This document shows, piece after piece, positions 23,375 through 31,741 of a stretch of 64,000 nt of DNA (its first letter is position 1; every line of letters starts with the position of its first letter). The notes beneath the pieces are model-generated. The model did no database searches. It saw only the letters and a program-made list of their open reading frames with translations, and had not been told where the DNA came from. The stretch comes from CAZGAH01 sp964523295 (GTDB lineage Bacteria; Desulfobacterota; Desulfovibrionia; Desulfovibrionales; Desulfovibrionaceae). The position numbers and the translations under genes are program-made. The stretch spans positions 34,989 through 98,988 of the forward strand of contig CAZGAH010000006.1 in assembly GCA_964523295.1 (NCBI GenBank), in the 5' to 3' direction.

Positions 23375-23920
23375 GTGATCCCTGTTCGCAACGTCACGGT
23401 AAGCGTCTGGAGCAGCAGCGGTCAGCCTGTCGCCGACGCGCAGGTCGTGGCCCGGCTTTCCTGCGAGGAAGTCTATGCAGGGCAGGTCGTGCGTTCCGAT
23501 GTGTCTGCCCGGACCGACGCGGCCGGCAGCGCCGTGCTCGCCCTGTTCCCCAACGAGCTCGGCAGCCGCGGCAGCCACTACCGCGTCAGCATCCACGCGC
23601 CCGGCGTCGCGCCCGCGACGTACACAGCCGTTGTACCCGACCGCGAGTGCACCCTGCACGAGATCGCCGACCTCGACGCCTTCCCGCCCGCGTATTGGTC
23701 GACCAAGGCCGACCGTGTCCCGGCCGCGACGGCTGGCCACCTGGCTGCTCTCGACGCCCGGGGCAACCTGACGGATGCAGGCTCTTCGCTTGCGGACATC
23801 GTCGCTGGCGCCGGGGCCTTTGCCGTCGTCAACCGCTTCGCCGAGCTGGACACCGCCCAGGCTCGTGCCGACGCACGCGCCAACCTGGAGCTGCAATACA
23901 TTGATGGCGGCAACTTTTAA
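23375..23920 (+). CDS. tail-fibre-associated structural protein with Ig-like N-terminal domain
   Basis: This 181-aa protein starts at GTG 23375 after TAGGAGGA. Residues 1-95 look like a beta-sandwich of the carboxypeptidase-regulatory/Ig type (VTVSVWSSSGQPVADAQVVA). The rest is a linker ending in ELQYIDGGNF. That C-terminal DGGxF ending recurs in the proteins at 23949 and 27163, each of which also precedes a gene with an IKRGTRAQL-type N-terminus. It is probably a fibre base or adaptor. I do not recognise a named family. Confidence 0.55.
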   Translation: MIPVRNVTVSVWSSSGQPVADAQVVARLSCEEVYAGQVVRSDVSARTDAAGSAVLALFPNELGSRGSHYRVSIHAPGVAPATYTAVVPDRECTLHEIADLDAFPPAYWSTKADRVPAATAGHLAALDARGNLTDAGSSLADIVAGAGAFAVVNRFAELDTAQARADARANLELQYIDGGNF

Positions 23921-23948
23921 CCTTTAGCCTGTCACAAGGAGAACACCC

Positions 23949-24404
23949 ATGCCCAGAATCCAAGTCAAACGCGGCCTCAAGGCCAACCTGCCCAGCTCCG
24001 GGATGCTCGCCGGCGAACCCATGGTCACGACCGACCGCGGCACCCTGCACGTGGCGACCGATGCCACAACGAAGCTGCCCGTGGTCCCGGCCATCGACGA
24101 CCTGTCTACCCTGGCCGCTGTGGCCGGCGACTCCGACCTCGTGCTCATCCACGACGCTGACGAGGCTGCCGGGCAGAAGGAAAAGAAGATGACCTTCAAC
24201 GCCTTCAAGACCGCCCTGAATATCCCCGCAGGCAGCAGCGACGAAAAGGTCGCGGTCGTGAGCGGCGGCACCGCCGGTTACCTCTACGGCACGGACGGCT
24301 CGGACGGCGTCATGCGCATGGGCGCGAGCATGGCCTGGTCCAAGGACGCCGGCAACGGCTTCGTGATGCTGAACGTGGACATCGTGGATGGAGGCAGTTT
24401 CTGA
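23949..24404 (+). CDS. short tail-fibre protein, type-1 N-module
   Basis: This 151-aa protein has an N-terminal module MPRIQVKRGLKANLPSSGML followed by AGEPMVTTDRGTLHVA, similar to the start of the Bordetella phage Mtd protein and many phage fibres. It ends VDIVDGGSF. Its stop overlaps the next ATG as TGATG, so translation is coupled. It has no variable tip of its own and may form the shaft or base to which the following fibre attaches. Confidence 0.6.
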   Translation: MPRIQVKRGLKANLPSSGMLAGEPMVTTDRGTLHVATDATTKLPVVPAIDDLSTLAAVAGDSDLVLIHDADEAAGQKEKKMTFNAFKTALNIPAGSSDEKVAVVSGGTAGYLYGTDGSDGVMRMGASMAWSKDAGNGFVMLNVDIVDGGSF

Positions 24405-25219
24405 TGCCGCGAATCATGATCAAACGCGGAACCCGCGCCCAACTCGATGCCGCGGCAACTGCCGGACAGCTTGCCGCGGGCGAACCGTATCTGGTGACCG
24501 ACGAGGGCGTGGTCGCCATCGGCCTGAGCGCCTCGACCTACGGCGACGTCGGCGGGGATATATCGCCAGCAAGCACGACGGCAGCGGGCACTGTCGAGCT
24601 GGCCACTACAGAGGAGACGCAGACCGGTACGGACGATACCAGGGCCGTGACTCCGGCGGGTGCTGCGGGCGCGTACGTACCCAAGGCACTTTTCAACGCC
24701 AACACCATCCTCGCTGCGGACAGCGATAATACGCCGGCAGCGTTGACCATGGGCGCAAGTACCATCCTGGCCAGGTTGGCGAGCGGGAATATCAAGGCCG
24801 CGTCGGTAGCTGAGATGCTGACGCTGTTGAGTGTCGCGAGTGGGGCGACTGTTGGTTTAAGCGGCTGCTATGTGGGTAATTTTACCAGAGACCTCTCGTT
24901 AGCCAGCGGCACGCAAGACGTGACCTGTGGATTTACCCCGAAGGCTGTTTTGCTAATGGCTACGATTAACGGAGCTGCCGGAGTTTTATCAATAGGATTC
25001 GCAGATGGTACGAGAAACAGCTGCTTGCTTGACTTTTCGTACAACACTGCCGGAGCATATTATGTACTCACTGGAAGTTCTATCGCAGTATATGTAGCCG
25101 CTGTCGGAGGTAATCAACTTGCAACAACGTCGTTTATTGCCGACGGGTTCAGGGTTTCGTGGGTAAAGTATGGCTCGCCATCAGTGACTGCTAATCTTTT
25201 GTACATGGCGATGGTGTGA
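24404..25219 (+). CDS. tail fibre, type-1 N-module, AT-rich tip (fibre A)
   Basis: The protein is 271 aa. An N-module (IKRGTRAQLDAAATAGQLAA) is followed by a phage-fibre repeat (TVELATTEETQTGTDDTRAV), the shared connector (NANTILAADSDNTPAALTMG to AEMLTLL) and a C-terminal tip from about residue 150. The tip DNA (24860-25215) is visibly AT-richer than the flanks. The tip ends DGFRVSWVKYGSP...LLYMAMV, an ending shared in outline with the fibres at 25825, 31124 and 32645. It is probably a receptor-binding fibre. Confidence 0.7.
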   Translation: MPRIMIKRGTRAQLDAAATAGQLAAGEPYLVTDEGVVAIGLSASTYGDVGGDISPASTTAAGTVELATTEETQTGTDDTRAVTPAGAAGAYVPKALFNANTILAADSDNTPAALTMGASTILARLASGNIKAASVAEMLTLLSVASGATVGLSGCYVGNFTRDLSLASGTQDVTCGFTPKAVLLMATINGAAGVLSIGFADGTRNSCLLDFSYNTAGAYYVLTGSSIAVYVAAVGGNQLATTSFIADGFRVSWVKYGSPSVTANLLYMAMV

Positions 25220-25223
25220 GATT

Positions 25224-25565
25224 ATGAAAATTTGCACGCGTAAATCAGACGGCAAACTGATTGAAATGCAGTCCGACGCGACGCATGGGACGCTCATTAA
25301 AAACGCAGTCACAGCCGGGTACAACGCCGACGATGTCGAAGAGCGCGAAATCACGCCCGAAGAATACGCCGCGCTGACTGCGCCGTCTGCGTCTGAGACT
25401 CGCCGGGCTGAAATCATTGCCGAACTGGCGTCGATCGATACGGCCAGCCTGCGACCGCTGCGGGCTGTCGCTGCCGGCACAGCCACGCAATTCGATACGG
25501 ACAAGCTGGTGCAGCTGAGCGCAAGGGCCGAGGCGCTGCGAGCTGAGCTGGGAGTAGACCATTGA
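25224..25565 (+). CDS. fibre-partner protein, 113 aa (possible assembly chaperone)
   Basis: This lies four bases after fibre A. Its C-terminal half (RAEIIAELASIDTASLRPLR, then QFDTDKLVQL) recurs almost unchanged at 32170 and 33690, each also directly after a fibre with the DGF-x-x-x-W tip ending. The N-terminal part varies more. Position and size resemble tail-fibre assembly proteins such as Mu gp U or T4 gp38, but there is no clear family match. The ending (helical, charged) suggests a small coiled coil. Confidence 0.6.
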   Translation: MKICTRKSDGKLIEMQSDATHGTLIKNAVTAGYNADDVEEREITPEEYAALTAPSASETRRAEIIAELASIDTASLRPLRAVAAGTATQFDTDKLVQLSARAEALRAELGVDH

Positions 25566-25683
25566 GAAAAACCACAAGCGGTTGCGGCGGGAAGCATTCA
25601 TAAAGGCCTGGCCAATCTCGAAGCCGCTTGCGGCCATGCAGGACAGGGACGCCGGCAACGCCACGAAGTGGGACCGGATTTAG
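25561..25683 (+). pseudogene. decayed copy of the 57-aa fibre-partner gene
   Basis: The sequence matches the intact genes at 28968 and 30859 (HKRLRREAFIKAWPISKPLA versus YKRLRREAFLKAWPVSEQLE). The start is ATT instead of ATG, and a CAG-to-TAG change ends the frame after 40 codons. Further similarity continues in the next 130 bases, including the leader to the next fibre gene. It indicates that a fibre of the other tip class once stood here. Confidence 0.65.
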
Positions 25684-25824
25684 GCGATTTTCAGGTAATT
25701 CGACAGCTGTATTCGAGCGCGTCGAGGAGCTGACAAGAGTAAACTGCGTCGGCGTAGGAGACGAGGACAGCCATTCCGGCCTCTCCACCCCGCTCCGTAA
25801 CGCACTCAAACCCAGGAGAAGAAC

Positions 25825-26826
25825 ATGGCATTGTTACTGGCCCTTCAAAGCTGCTCCCGTGCGGTTTTGGATGCAAAGGCTACTTCAGGTGAGTTGGTTG
25901 ATGGCGAGCCCTGGCTCCTCACGGGTGAAAAAACCCTGGCAGTGGCGGTCGCGAACGATGACTACATCGTACTGCCGGACAAGGTGCTCTGGCTCGGCGC
26001 TGACATCGATTGCGAGTATCCTCAGCAGTACCCGGCCGCCAGGGCAGGTGAAGTCCACCGGGTGTCCTTTCCGGGGAAAATCGGCGGAACTAATGGCGTT
26101 GAGGTCACGAAAAACGCTCTGCTCATCTGCCGTCAGGATACCAGCCAAGGAACACATGAAGATGTCGGCCAGTACTGGACCGTCATTAACGACACCACGC
26201 AAATCCCGCAGCATACGCACGACAGCGCGGAGACGGGCGGCCAGCTCCAGCACAACGCCCTGAGCGGCCGCGATGAGGCCGACGCTCACCCGCAATATGT
26301 CCAGAAGTCGCTCTTCAACGCCAACACCATCCTTGCGGCGGACAGCGATGACACGCCGGCAACCCTGACGATGGGCGAAAGTACCATCCTGGCCAGGCTG
26401 ATGGGCGAGGGTATCAAGGCTGCGTCCGTGGAAGAGATACTGAACCTGCTGAGTGTAGCAAGCGGGGCAACCGTTGGCGTTGCCAATGTTGCCGCCGGAT
26501 CATTCATCAAGTCCGGTGTATCGCAAACCATATCTGACGTTGGATTCTCTCCCCGATTGGTCATCTTTGCTGCATGTATCGATAATACTACAGCAGCAAG
26601 TATCGGGTTTTATGCCAATAACAGCAGTAACCGCAGCATAGGGCATGGTTTTAACGGTGGCGTATGGTATCCCAGAAATATTTATTCTGTCCAATTACAT
26701 ACGTCATCCGGAAATGCACACTACGGGAAAGTTGTCGCTGTTGTTTCAGACGGCTTTACCATGCAATGGGAGGATTACGGATCGCCTACGGGAGCTCCCG
26801 ACATAACCTGGATTGCTGTAAAATAA
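25825..26826 (+). CDS. tail fibre, type-2 N-module, AT-rich tip (fibre C)
   Basis: The 333-aa protein begins with the type-2 N-module (about 165 residues): LDAKATSGELVDGEPWLL, an aspartate-rich DYIVLPDK stretch, a sugar-lectin-like PAARAGEVHRVSFPGKIGG stretch, and HTHDSAETGGQLQH. The shared connector and a unique AT-rich tip follow, ending DGFTMQWEDYGSP...WIAVK. A good ribosome site (AGGAGAAGAAC) precedes the ATG. Unlike fibres with this tip class at 24404, 31124 and 32645, no partner gene follows it. Confidence 0.7.
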   Translation: MALLLALQSCSRAVLDAKATSGELVDGEPWLLTGEKTLAVAVANDDYIVLPDKVLWLGADIDCEYPQQYPAARAGEVHRVSFPGKIGGTNGVEVTKNALLICRQDTSQGTHEDVGQYWTVINDTTQIPQHTHDSAETGGQLQHNALSGRDEADAHPQYVQKSLFNANTILAADSDDTPATLTMGESTILARLMGEGIKAASVEEILNLLSVASGATVGVANVAAGSFIKSGVSQTISDVGFSPRLVIFAACIDNTTAASIGFYANNSSNRSIGHGFNGGVWYPRNIYSVQLHTSSGNAHYGKVVAVVSDGFTMQWEDYGSPTGAPDITWIAVK

Positions 26827-27162
26827 CCAAACTTAATACGTATATATAATAGAGTCGTAAAAAAGTTTTGCTAGATAAAATGAATTTCTCTAACCAACTA
26901 GTAAAATAAAAAAAGTAAAATAATGCATAAAGATGATATTGACTCATACGCATAAGCCAGCATGTCAAGCGCAATTCACTGGCTGTGGAACTGCAAGCCA
27001 GCCTGGAGGCGCTGTAACACGGTGACTGCACCGGCAATACCCGGTGACTTCCCGGCCATGGCACCCCGACGCTGGCGCCATCGGGCCGGCGGAACGAGCA
27101 GGGAAAACGATGCCTGACTGGCCAACGTGCTCCGTTGAAACACTCTAACCCAGGAGAAGAGC
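26827..27162. other. AT-rich non-coding stretch in the fibre array
   Basis: The first 130 bases are strongly AT-rich and carry no frame that resembles the partner genes found after other fibres. The last 60 bases repeat the leader found before other type-2 fibres (AACCCAGGAGAAGAGC). A 51-codon frame from 26962 is open but unsupported. This is probably the scar of a lost partner gene. Confidence 0.5.
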
Positions 27163-27723
27163 ATGACCCATTTTGCCCTTCAATACATTTCCCAAGATGA
27201 ACTGGACACCAGGGCTGCTGCCGGGACGTTGTCCGTGGGCGAGCCCTGGCTCATTGCCAGCGAGTCGTCGCTGGCCGTGGTCACATCGCCGTCGGAGTAC
27301 ATCGCCCTGGTGGATGCTGCGCTTTCTATCCGGCAGACCATCGAATGCGACACCAATCCTCCGTATCCCGCGGCCAGGGTCGGAACCGTGCTGCGTGTCG
27401 CCGTTGGCGGAAAAATCGGCGGGAGCGGGGGCGTGGATGTCGCCAGGAACGACCTCGTCGTCTGCATTCAGGACTCGCTTAACGAAGGCACGCACGAGCT
27501 GGTCGGGCAAAACTGGATGATCATCCGTAGCAATTCCAGCCTGACACAGCACAGTCACGCGGACGCCTCGAGCGGCGGCATCATCCAACACGTCAATCTC
27601 GGCGGTCTGGAATTGGACGATCATAGCCAGTACTTCAATGAGACCCGTGGCGACGCCCGCTATGCCCGGCTGTCCGGGCTGGCCGGCACCGGTTCAACCC
27701 TTGTCGACGGAGGAAGCTTCTGA
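27163..27723 (+). CDS. short tail-fibre protein, type-2 N-module only
   Basis: This 186-aa protein is a diverged type-2 N-module (GEPWLIASESSLAVV, PPYPAARVGTVLRVAVGGKI, QHSHADASSGGIIQHV) that ends LVDGGSF instead of continuing to a tip. Its stop overlaps the next ATG as TGATG, exactly as at 24404. It therefore looks like a base or shaft subunit paired with the following long fibre. Confidence 0.65.
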   Translation: MTHFALQYISQDELDTRAAAGTLSVGEPWLIASESSLAVVTSPSEYIALVDAALSIRQTIECDTNPPYPAARVGTVLRVAVGGKIGGSGGVDVARNDLVVCIQDSLNEGTHELVGQNWMIIRSNSSLTQHSHADASSGGIIQHVNLGGLELDDHSQYFNETRGDARYARLSGLAGTGSTLVDGGSF

Positions 27724-28964
27724 TGGCCATACTGACAATCAAGCGCGGAACCCGCGCCCAGCTCGACGCCGCGGCCGTGGCAGGGCAGCTCACCGCGGGC
27801 GAGCCGTATCTGATCACCGGCGAAAACATTCAGGCCATTGGCGTGAGCGACTCCACCTACGTCGAGATGAAGGCCATGGTTCCGGCGGCCAGCATGACGA
27901 CCGCAGGCACGGTGGAGCTGGCCACCACGGCGGAGACGCAGTCCGGCACCGACGATACCAGGGCCGTTACCCCGGCCGGCGCGGCGGAGACCTTCGCATC
28001 CAAGGCGCTCGCCGATCAATTCGCCCTGCTCTGCTTCCGTCAGGCCATTGCCGACGCATTGGCCTCCGGAGAGCTGGTCGACGGCTATCAGTGGACCTTC
28101 CTCTCGGACGAGCTGGCGACGAAGACGAACGCAAAGTATCTCGTAACCGCCAACTATTACACAAATATGTCTGAACCGGTATTCACCGATCAGGGCGAGA
28201 ACAGCATGTGTACTGGTGGTTCCGCGTTTGCATCGAGTGCTCCGCATCCTGCGTACTCGGCTGTTAAAGCCTTTGATGGAGTGAAGACCGGCGACGGATT
28301 TATGTGGCTGGCAACACCGACAATGCCGATATGGATAGAATATGAATTCCCTCAACATGTCATTGTCGACGAGTACAAAATATGGCCCGAAGCACTGCAA
28401 GTCAGCAGAACGCCGACAGCATGGAAATTACAATACTACGACGGCTCGAACTGGCAGGATATAAATAGTCAGACTGGCATATCCGGATGGACCGCAGGAA
28501 CGGCAAAGACATTTGCATTCCCAAATACTGCGACACCATCGACACGGTGGCGGCTGTACATCACGAATTACGGCGGTGACTCCAATTTTTGCGGCATCCA
28601 CGAAATCGAGATGCTTGGGCAAAAGCAGACGACCGCACCGGCGGCAACGAATATGACCCTCACGCCGTCTGTCGTCACAGCCGCAACGGCACCGTCCGAC
28701 GCCACGCTCTACTTCCTGCACAAGGCCGTGGACCCCGTGATCATGGGCACCGACTTGAAGGTCAGGGTATCCAGGGACGGCGGCAGCAACTGGAGCGACT
28801 ATGTCACACCAACGGAACTGGCCGACTACAGCAGCGACTATAAGCTCTGGCACGCGGATTTCGATCTGTCCGCGCTGGCAAGCGGCACGTCGTTGCAGTG
28901 GGAAATCACTACGTACAACACAAAAGAACAGCGCGTACGTGCCGTTGCGCTGAATTGGGGATAA
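27723..28964 (+). CDS. tail fibre with F5/8C-like domain (fibre E)
   Basis: The 413-aa protein has a type-1 N-module (IKRGTRAQLDAAAVAGQLTA), the fibre repeat (TVELATTAETQSGTDDTRAV) and a short linker. A middle domain of about 140 residues (residues 165-300) resembles discoidin/F5-8 type C domains: SSAPHPAYSAVKAFDG, IWIEYEFPQHVIVDEYKI, NWQDI, CGIHEIEMLG. These domains usually bind glycans. The last 100 residues (DATLYFLHKAVDPVIMGTDL to VRAVALNWG) are nearly identical to the end of fibre G. DNA of the middle domain is AT-rich. Confidence 0.72.
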   Translation: MAILTIKRGTRAQLDAAAVAGQLTAGEPYLITGENIQAIGVSDSTYVEMKAMVPAASMTTAGTVELATTAETQSGTDDTRAVTPAGAAETFASKALADQFALLCFRQAIADALASGELVDGYQWTFLSDELATKTNAKYLVTANYYTNMSEPVFTDQGENSMCTGGSAFASSAPHPAYSAVKAFDGVKTGDGFMWLATPTMPIWIEYEFPQHVIVDEYKIWPEALQVSRTPTAWKLQYYDGSNWQDINSQTGISGWTAGTAKTFAFPNTATPSTRWRLYITNYGGDSNFCGIHEIEMLGQKQTTAPAATNMTLTPSVVTAATAPSDATLYFLHKAVDPVIMGTDLKVRVSRDGGSNWSDYVTPTELADYSSDYKLWHADFDLSALASGTSLQWEITTYNTKEQRVRAVALNWG

Positions 28965-29850
28965 GCCATGGAAAAAAGTTACAAGCGGTTGCGCCGGGAG
29001 GCGTTTTTGAAGGCCTGGCCTGTTTCTGAACAGCTCGAAGCCATGCAGGACAGGGACGCCGGCAACACCACGAAGTGGGACCGGATGCAGGCGGATTTTC
29101 AGGCGATCCGGCAGCAGTACCCAAGCGCGTCGCGAAGCTGACTATGCAATTCTGCATCGACGCAAGCGAAGGCGACGGTCATTCCGACCTCTCCAGCGCG
29201 CTTCGCGTCGCACTGAAACCCGGGAGAAGAACATGGCATTGTTACTGACATTGCAAAGCGGTCTGCGTCTGGATCTGGATGCAAAGGCCGATGCAGGGGC
29301 TCTGCTGGCCGGCGAGCCCTGGCTCATTACGGATGAAAATGCCCTGGCCGTAGCGACTTCGTGCAATGATTACATCGTACTGCAGGACAAGGCGATCTGG
29401 TTCGGCGAGGACATCGATTGCCAGTATGATCCGCTGTATCCTGCCGCCAGGGCAGGCGAAACCCGCCGGGTGGTCTATCCGGGCAGAATCGGCGGACCCA
29501 ATGGCATCAGCGCCACGAAGAACGCCCTGATTATCTGTCAGCAGAATTCCGCCGAGGGAACGCAGGAACAAGTCGGCTTGAACTGGATCGTGGTCAACGA
29601 CACCACGCAGCTTCCACAGCATACGCACGCCGACGCGGAAACGGGCGGCCAGCTCCAGCACAACGCCCTGAGCGGACGCGATGTGGCTGACGCCCACTCG
29701 CAGTATGTCCAGAAGTCGCTCTTCGACGCCAACACCGTTCTCGCGGCCAGCAGCGATGACACGCCTGTGGCACTGCCCATGAGCGCGAGTACCATCCTGG
29801 CCAGACTGGTTGACGGCAATATCAAGGCTGCATCGGTGTCGGAGATACTG
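28692..29850 (+). repeat. direct repeat, copy 1 of fibre-array duplication
   Basis: This segment covers the end of fibre E, the 57-aa gene, the leader and the N-module of fibre G. It aligns without gaps to 30583-31741 at a constant offset of 1,891 bases. The first 580 bases of the pair are nearly identical; the rest diverges at scattered positions. Confidence 0.8.
28968..29141 (+). CDS. 57-aa fibre-partner protein (copy 1)
   Basis: The ATG lies three bases after the fibre E stop. The product is a basic, probably helical peptide (MEKSYKRLRREAFLKAWPVS, then QLEAMQDRDAGNTTKWDRMQ). An almost identical gene follows fibre G at 30859 and a decayed copy lies at 25561. It always follows fibres ending RAVALNWG. 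It may assist folding or cap the tip. No family was recognised. A 34-codon frame (29144-29248) follows and overlaps the next fibre start; its coding status is doubtful. Confidence 0.55.
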   Translation: MEKSYKRLRREAFLKAWPVSEQLEAMQDRDAGNTTKWDRMQADFQAIRQQYPSASRS

Positions 29851-30855
29851 GCGCTGCTCGGCGTGGACGTCTTCGCCGGGCAGCTCGCCCTGCTTGGCTT
29901 TCGCCAGGCTATCGGTGACGCTCTGGCCTCCGGTGAGCTGGTGGACGGGCACCAGTGGACGTTTACCATGGACGAACTGGCGATCAAGACGAACGCGATG
30001 TGGGATAGCAGTGGGAAATATTACCACAATTTGTCAACAAGTACAAATATCGTTGACAGCTGCACTGCCAGCGAAGAGAGCTATAAGATTGTTCCAGCTA
30101 ATGCAAATGCAGGAGTGTCGCAATCGTTTAACCTTTCATCTCAAAAAACAATTGAATATATAAAATTATATTTGCGAAATAATACGTCTATTACTGGGTC
30201 CGCAACTGTAAAATTATATAAAGCTACAGGCACAGTTGGGACCGACGCAAAGCCAACTGGCAGCCCATTAGCAACTTCCGGGGAAATTTCTCTCGCAAAT
30301 TTCTCTAGCGCCGGATGGGTAACCTTTACGCTGCCTTCTCCATGTACATTGAGTGCCGGAAATTATTGTGTTGTTTTTAGTATGGTGTCCGCTTCAGGGA
30401 GTTTTGATGGCCCTGGCAGAACATCAGTTACAACGAGTCACGACGGAAACGAGGCGTATTGCGATGACGGATCTACATGGAACGGAAGAAATTCATTTGA
30501 TATGCTGTTTGAGCTCATTGAAGAGTCGACAAGCGTTACAAATGTGACCCTCAAGCCAGCTGCGGTCACTGTCGCTTTGGCGCCGTCCGACGCCACGCTC
30601 TATTTCCTGCACAAGGCCGTGGACCCCGTGACCATGGGCACCGATTTGAAGGTCAGGGTGTCCAGTGACGGCGGAAGCAACTGGAGCGACTATGGTATGC
30701 CAACGGAACTGGCGGATTACAACAGCGATTACAAGCTCTGGCGCGCGGATTTCGATCTGTCCAGCCTGCCGGGAGGCACGTCGTTGCAGTGGGAAATCTC
30801 TACGTACAATACAAAAGAGCAGCGCGTACGTGCCGTTGCGCTGAATTGGGGATAA
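29233..30855 (+). CDS. long tail fibre, type-2 N-module (fibre G)
   Basis: This is the longest fibre at 540 aa. The type-2 N-module (1-165) and connector lead into a segment shared with fibre E (FRQAI-DALASGELVDG-QWTF). An AT-rich beta-rich domain follows (about 265-435), with TVKLYKATGTVGTDAKPTGS and NYCVVFSMVSASGS, resembling choice-of-anchor or carbohydrate-binding sandwiches. The end is the same 100-residue ending as fibre E. DNA of 30000-30540 is clearly AT-richer than its flanks, pointing to import of the tip from another source. Confidence 0.7.
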   Translation: MALLLTLQSGLRLDLDAKADAGALLAGEPWLITDENALAVATSCNDYIVLQDKAIWFGEDIDCQYDPLYPAARAGETRRVVYPGRIGGPNGISATKNALIICQQNSAEGTQEQVGLNWIVVNDTTQLPQHTHADAETGGQLQHNALSGRDVADAHSQYVQKSLFDANTVLAASSDDTPVALPMSASTILARLVDGNIKAASVSEILALLGVDVFAGQLALLGFRQAIGDALASGELVDGHQWTFTMDELAIKTNAMWDSSGKYYHNLSTSTNIVDSCTASEESYKIVPANANAGVSQSFNLSSQKTIEYIKLYLRNNTSITGSATVKLYKATGTVGTDAKPTGSPLATSGEISLANFSSAGWVTFTLPSPCTLSAGNYCVVFSMVSASGSFDGPGRTSVTTSHDGNEAYCDDGSTWNGRNSFDMLFELIEESTSVTNVTLKPAAVTVALAPSDATLYFLHKAVDPVTMGTDLKVRVSSDGGSNWSDYGMPTELADYNSDYKLWRADFDLSSLPGGTSLQWEISTYNTKEQRVRAVALNWG

Positions 30856-31741
30856 GTCATGGAAAAAAGCTACAAACGGTTGCGACGGGAGGCATTTCTG
30901 AAGGCCTGGCCTGTTTCTGAACAGCTCGAAGCCATGCAGGACAGGGACGCCGGCAACACCACGAAGTGGGACCGGATGCAGGCGGATTTTCAGGCGATCC
31001 GGCAGCAGTACCCAAGCGCGTCGCGAAGCTGACTATGCAATTCTGCATCGACGCAAGCGAAGGCGACGGTCATTCCGACCTCTCCAGCGCGCTTCGCGTC
31101 GCACTTAAACCCGGGAGAAGAACATGGCAATGTTACTGACACTGCAAAGCGGTACGCGCCAGGATCTGGATGCAAAGGCCGATGCAGGACATTTGTTGGT
31201 TGGCGAGCCCTGGCTCATTGAGGATGAAAGAGCCCTGGCTGTGGCCGTCGCGTACAATGAATATATCGTGCTGCCGGACAAAGCGATCTGGTTTGGCGCT
31301 GACATCGATTGCGAGTTTTATCCGCCGTACCCGGCCGCCAGGGCCGGTGAAGTCCACCGGGTGTCCTTTCCGGGGAAAATTGGGGGAGATAATGGCGTTG
31401 AGGTCGCCAAAAACGCCCTGCTCATCTGCCGCCAGGATACCATCGCCGGGGATCATGAACAGGTCGGTCAGTACTGGACCATCATTAACGACACCACGCA
31501 AATCACGCAGCATACGCACGCCGACGCGGAAACGGGCGGCCAGCTTCAGCACAGCGCCCTGAGCGGACGCGACGAGGCCGACGCCCATCCGCAGTATGTG
31601 CAGAAGTCGCTCTTCGACGCCAACACCATCCTCAAGGCCGACAGCGATAACACCCCGGCAGCCCTGGAGATGGGCGCGAGTAGCATCCTGGCCAGGCTGG
31701 CGAGCGGGAATATCAAGGCCGCGTCGGTAGCTGAGATGCTG
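30583..31741 (+). repeat. direct repeat, copy 2 of fibre-array duplication
   Basis: Partner of 28692-29850. It spans the end of fibre G, the second 57-aa gene, the leader and the N-module of fibre I. The lack of insertions or deletions over more than a kilobase suggests a recent tandem duplication or gene conversion. Confidence 0.8.
30859..31032 (+). CDS. 57-aa fibre-partner protein (copy 2)
   Basis: This lies three bases after fibre G and is nearly identical in sequence to the gene at 28968, with mostly silent changes (AGT/AGC, CGC/CGA). The preserved frame under silent change supports real coding. Together with copy 1 and the decayed copy at 25561 it defines a partner family tied to the RAVALNWG fibre ending. 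Confidence 0.55.
   Translation: MEKSYKRLRREAFLKAWPVSEQLEAMQDRDAGNTTKWDRMQADFQAIRQQYPSASRS

Noticed and set aside
29144..29248. 34-codon frame between the 57-aa gene and the next fibre
   Set aside because: It overlaps the fibre start and has no own ribosome site; partial frame conservation with the 25740-25825 copy is noted but too weak for a gene call.
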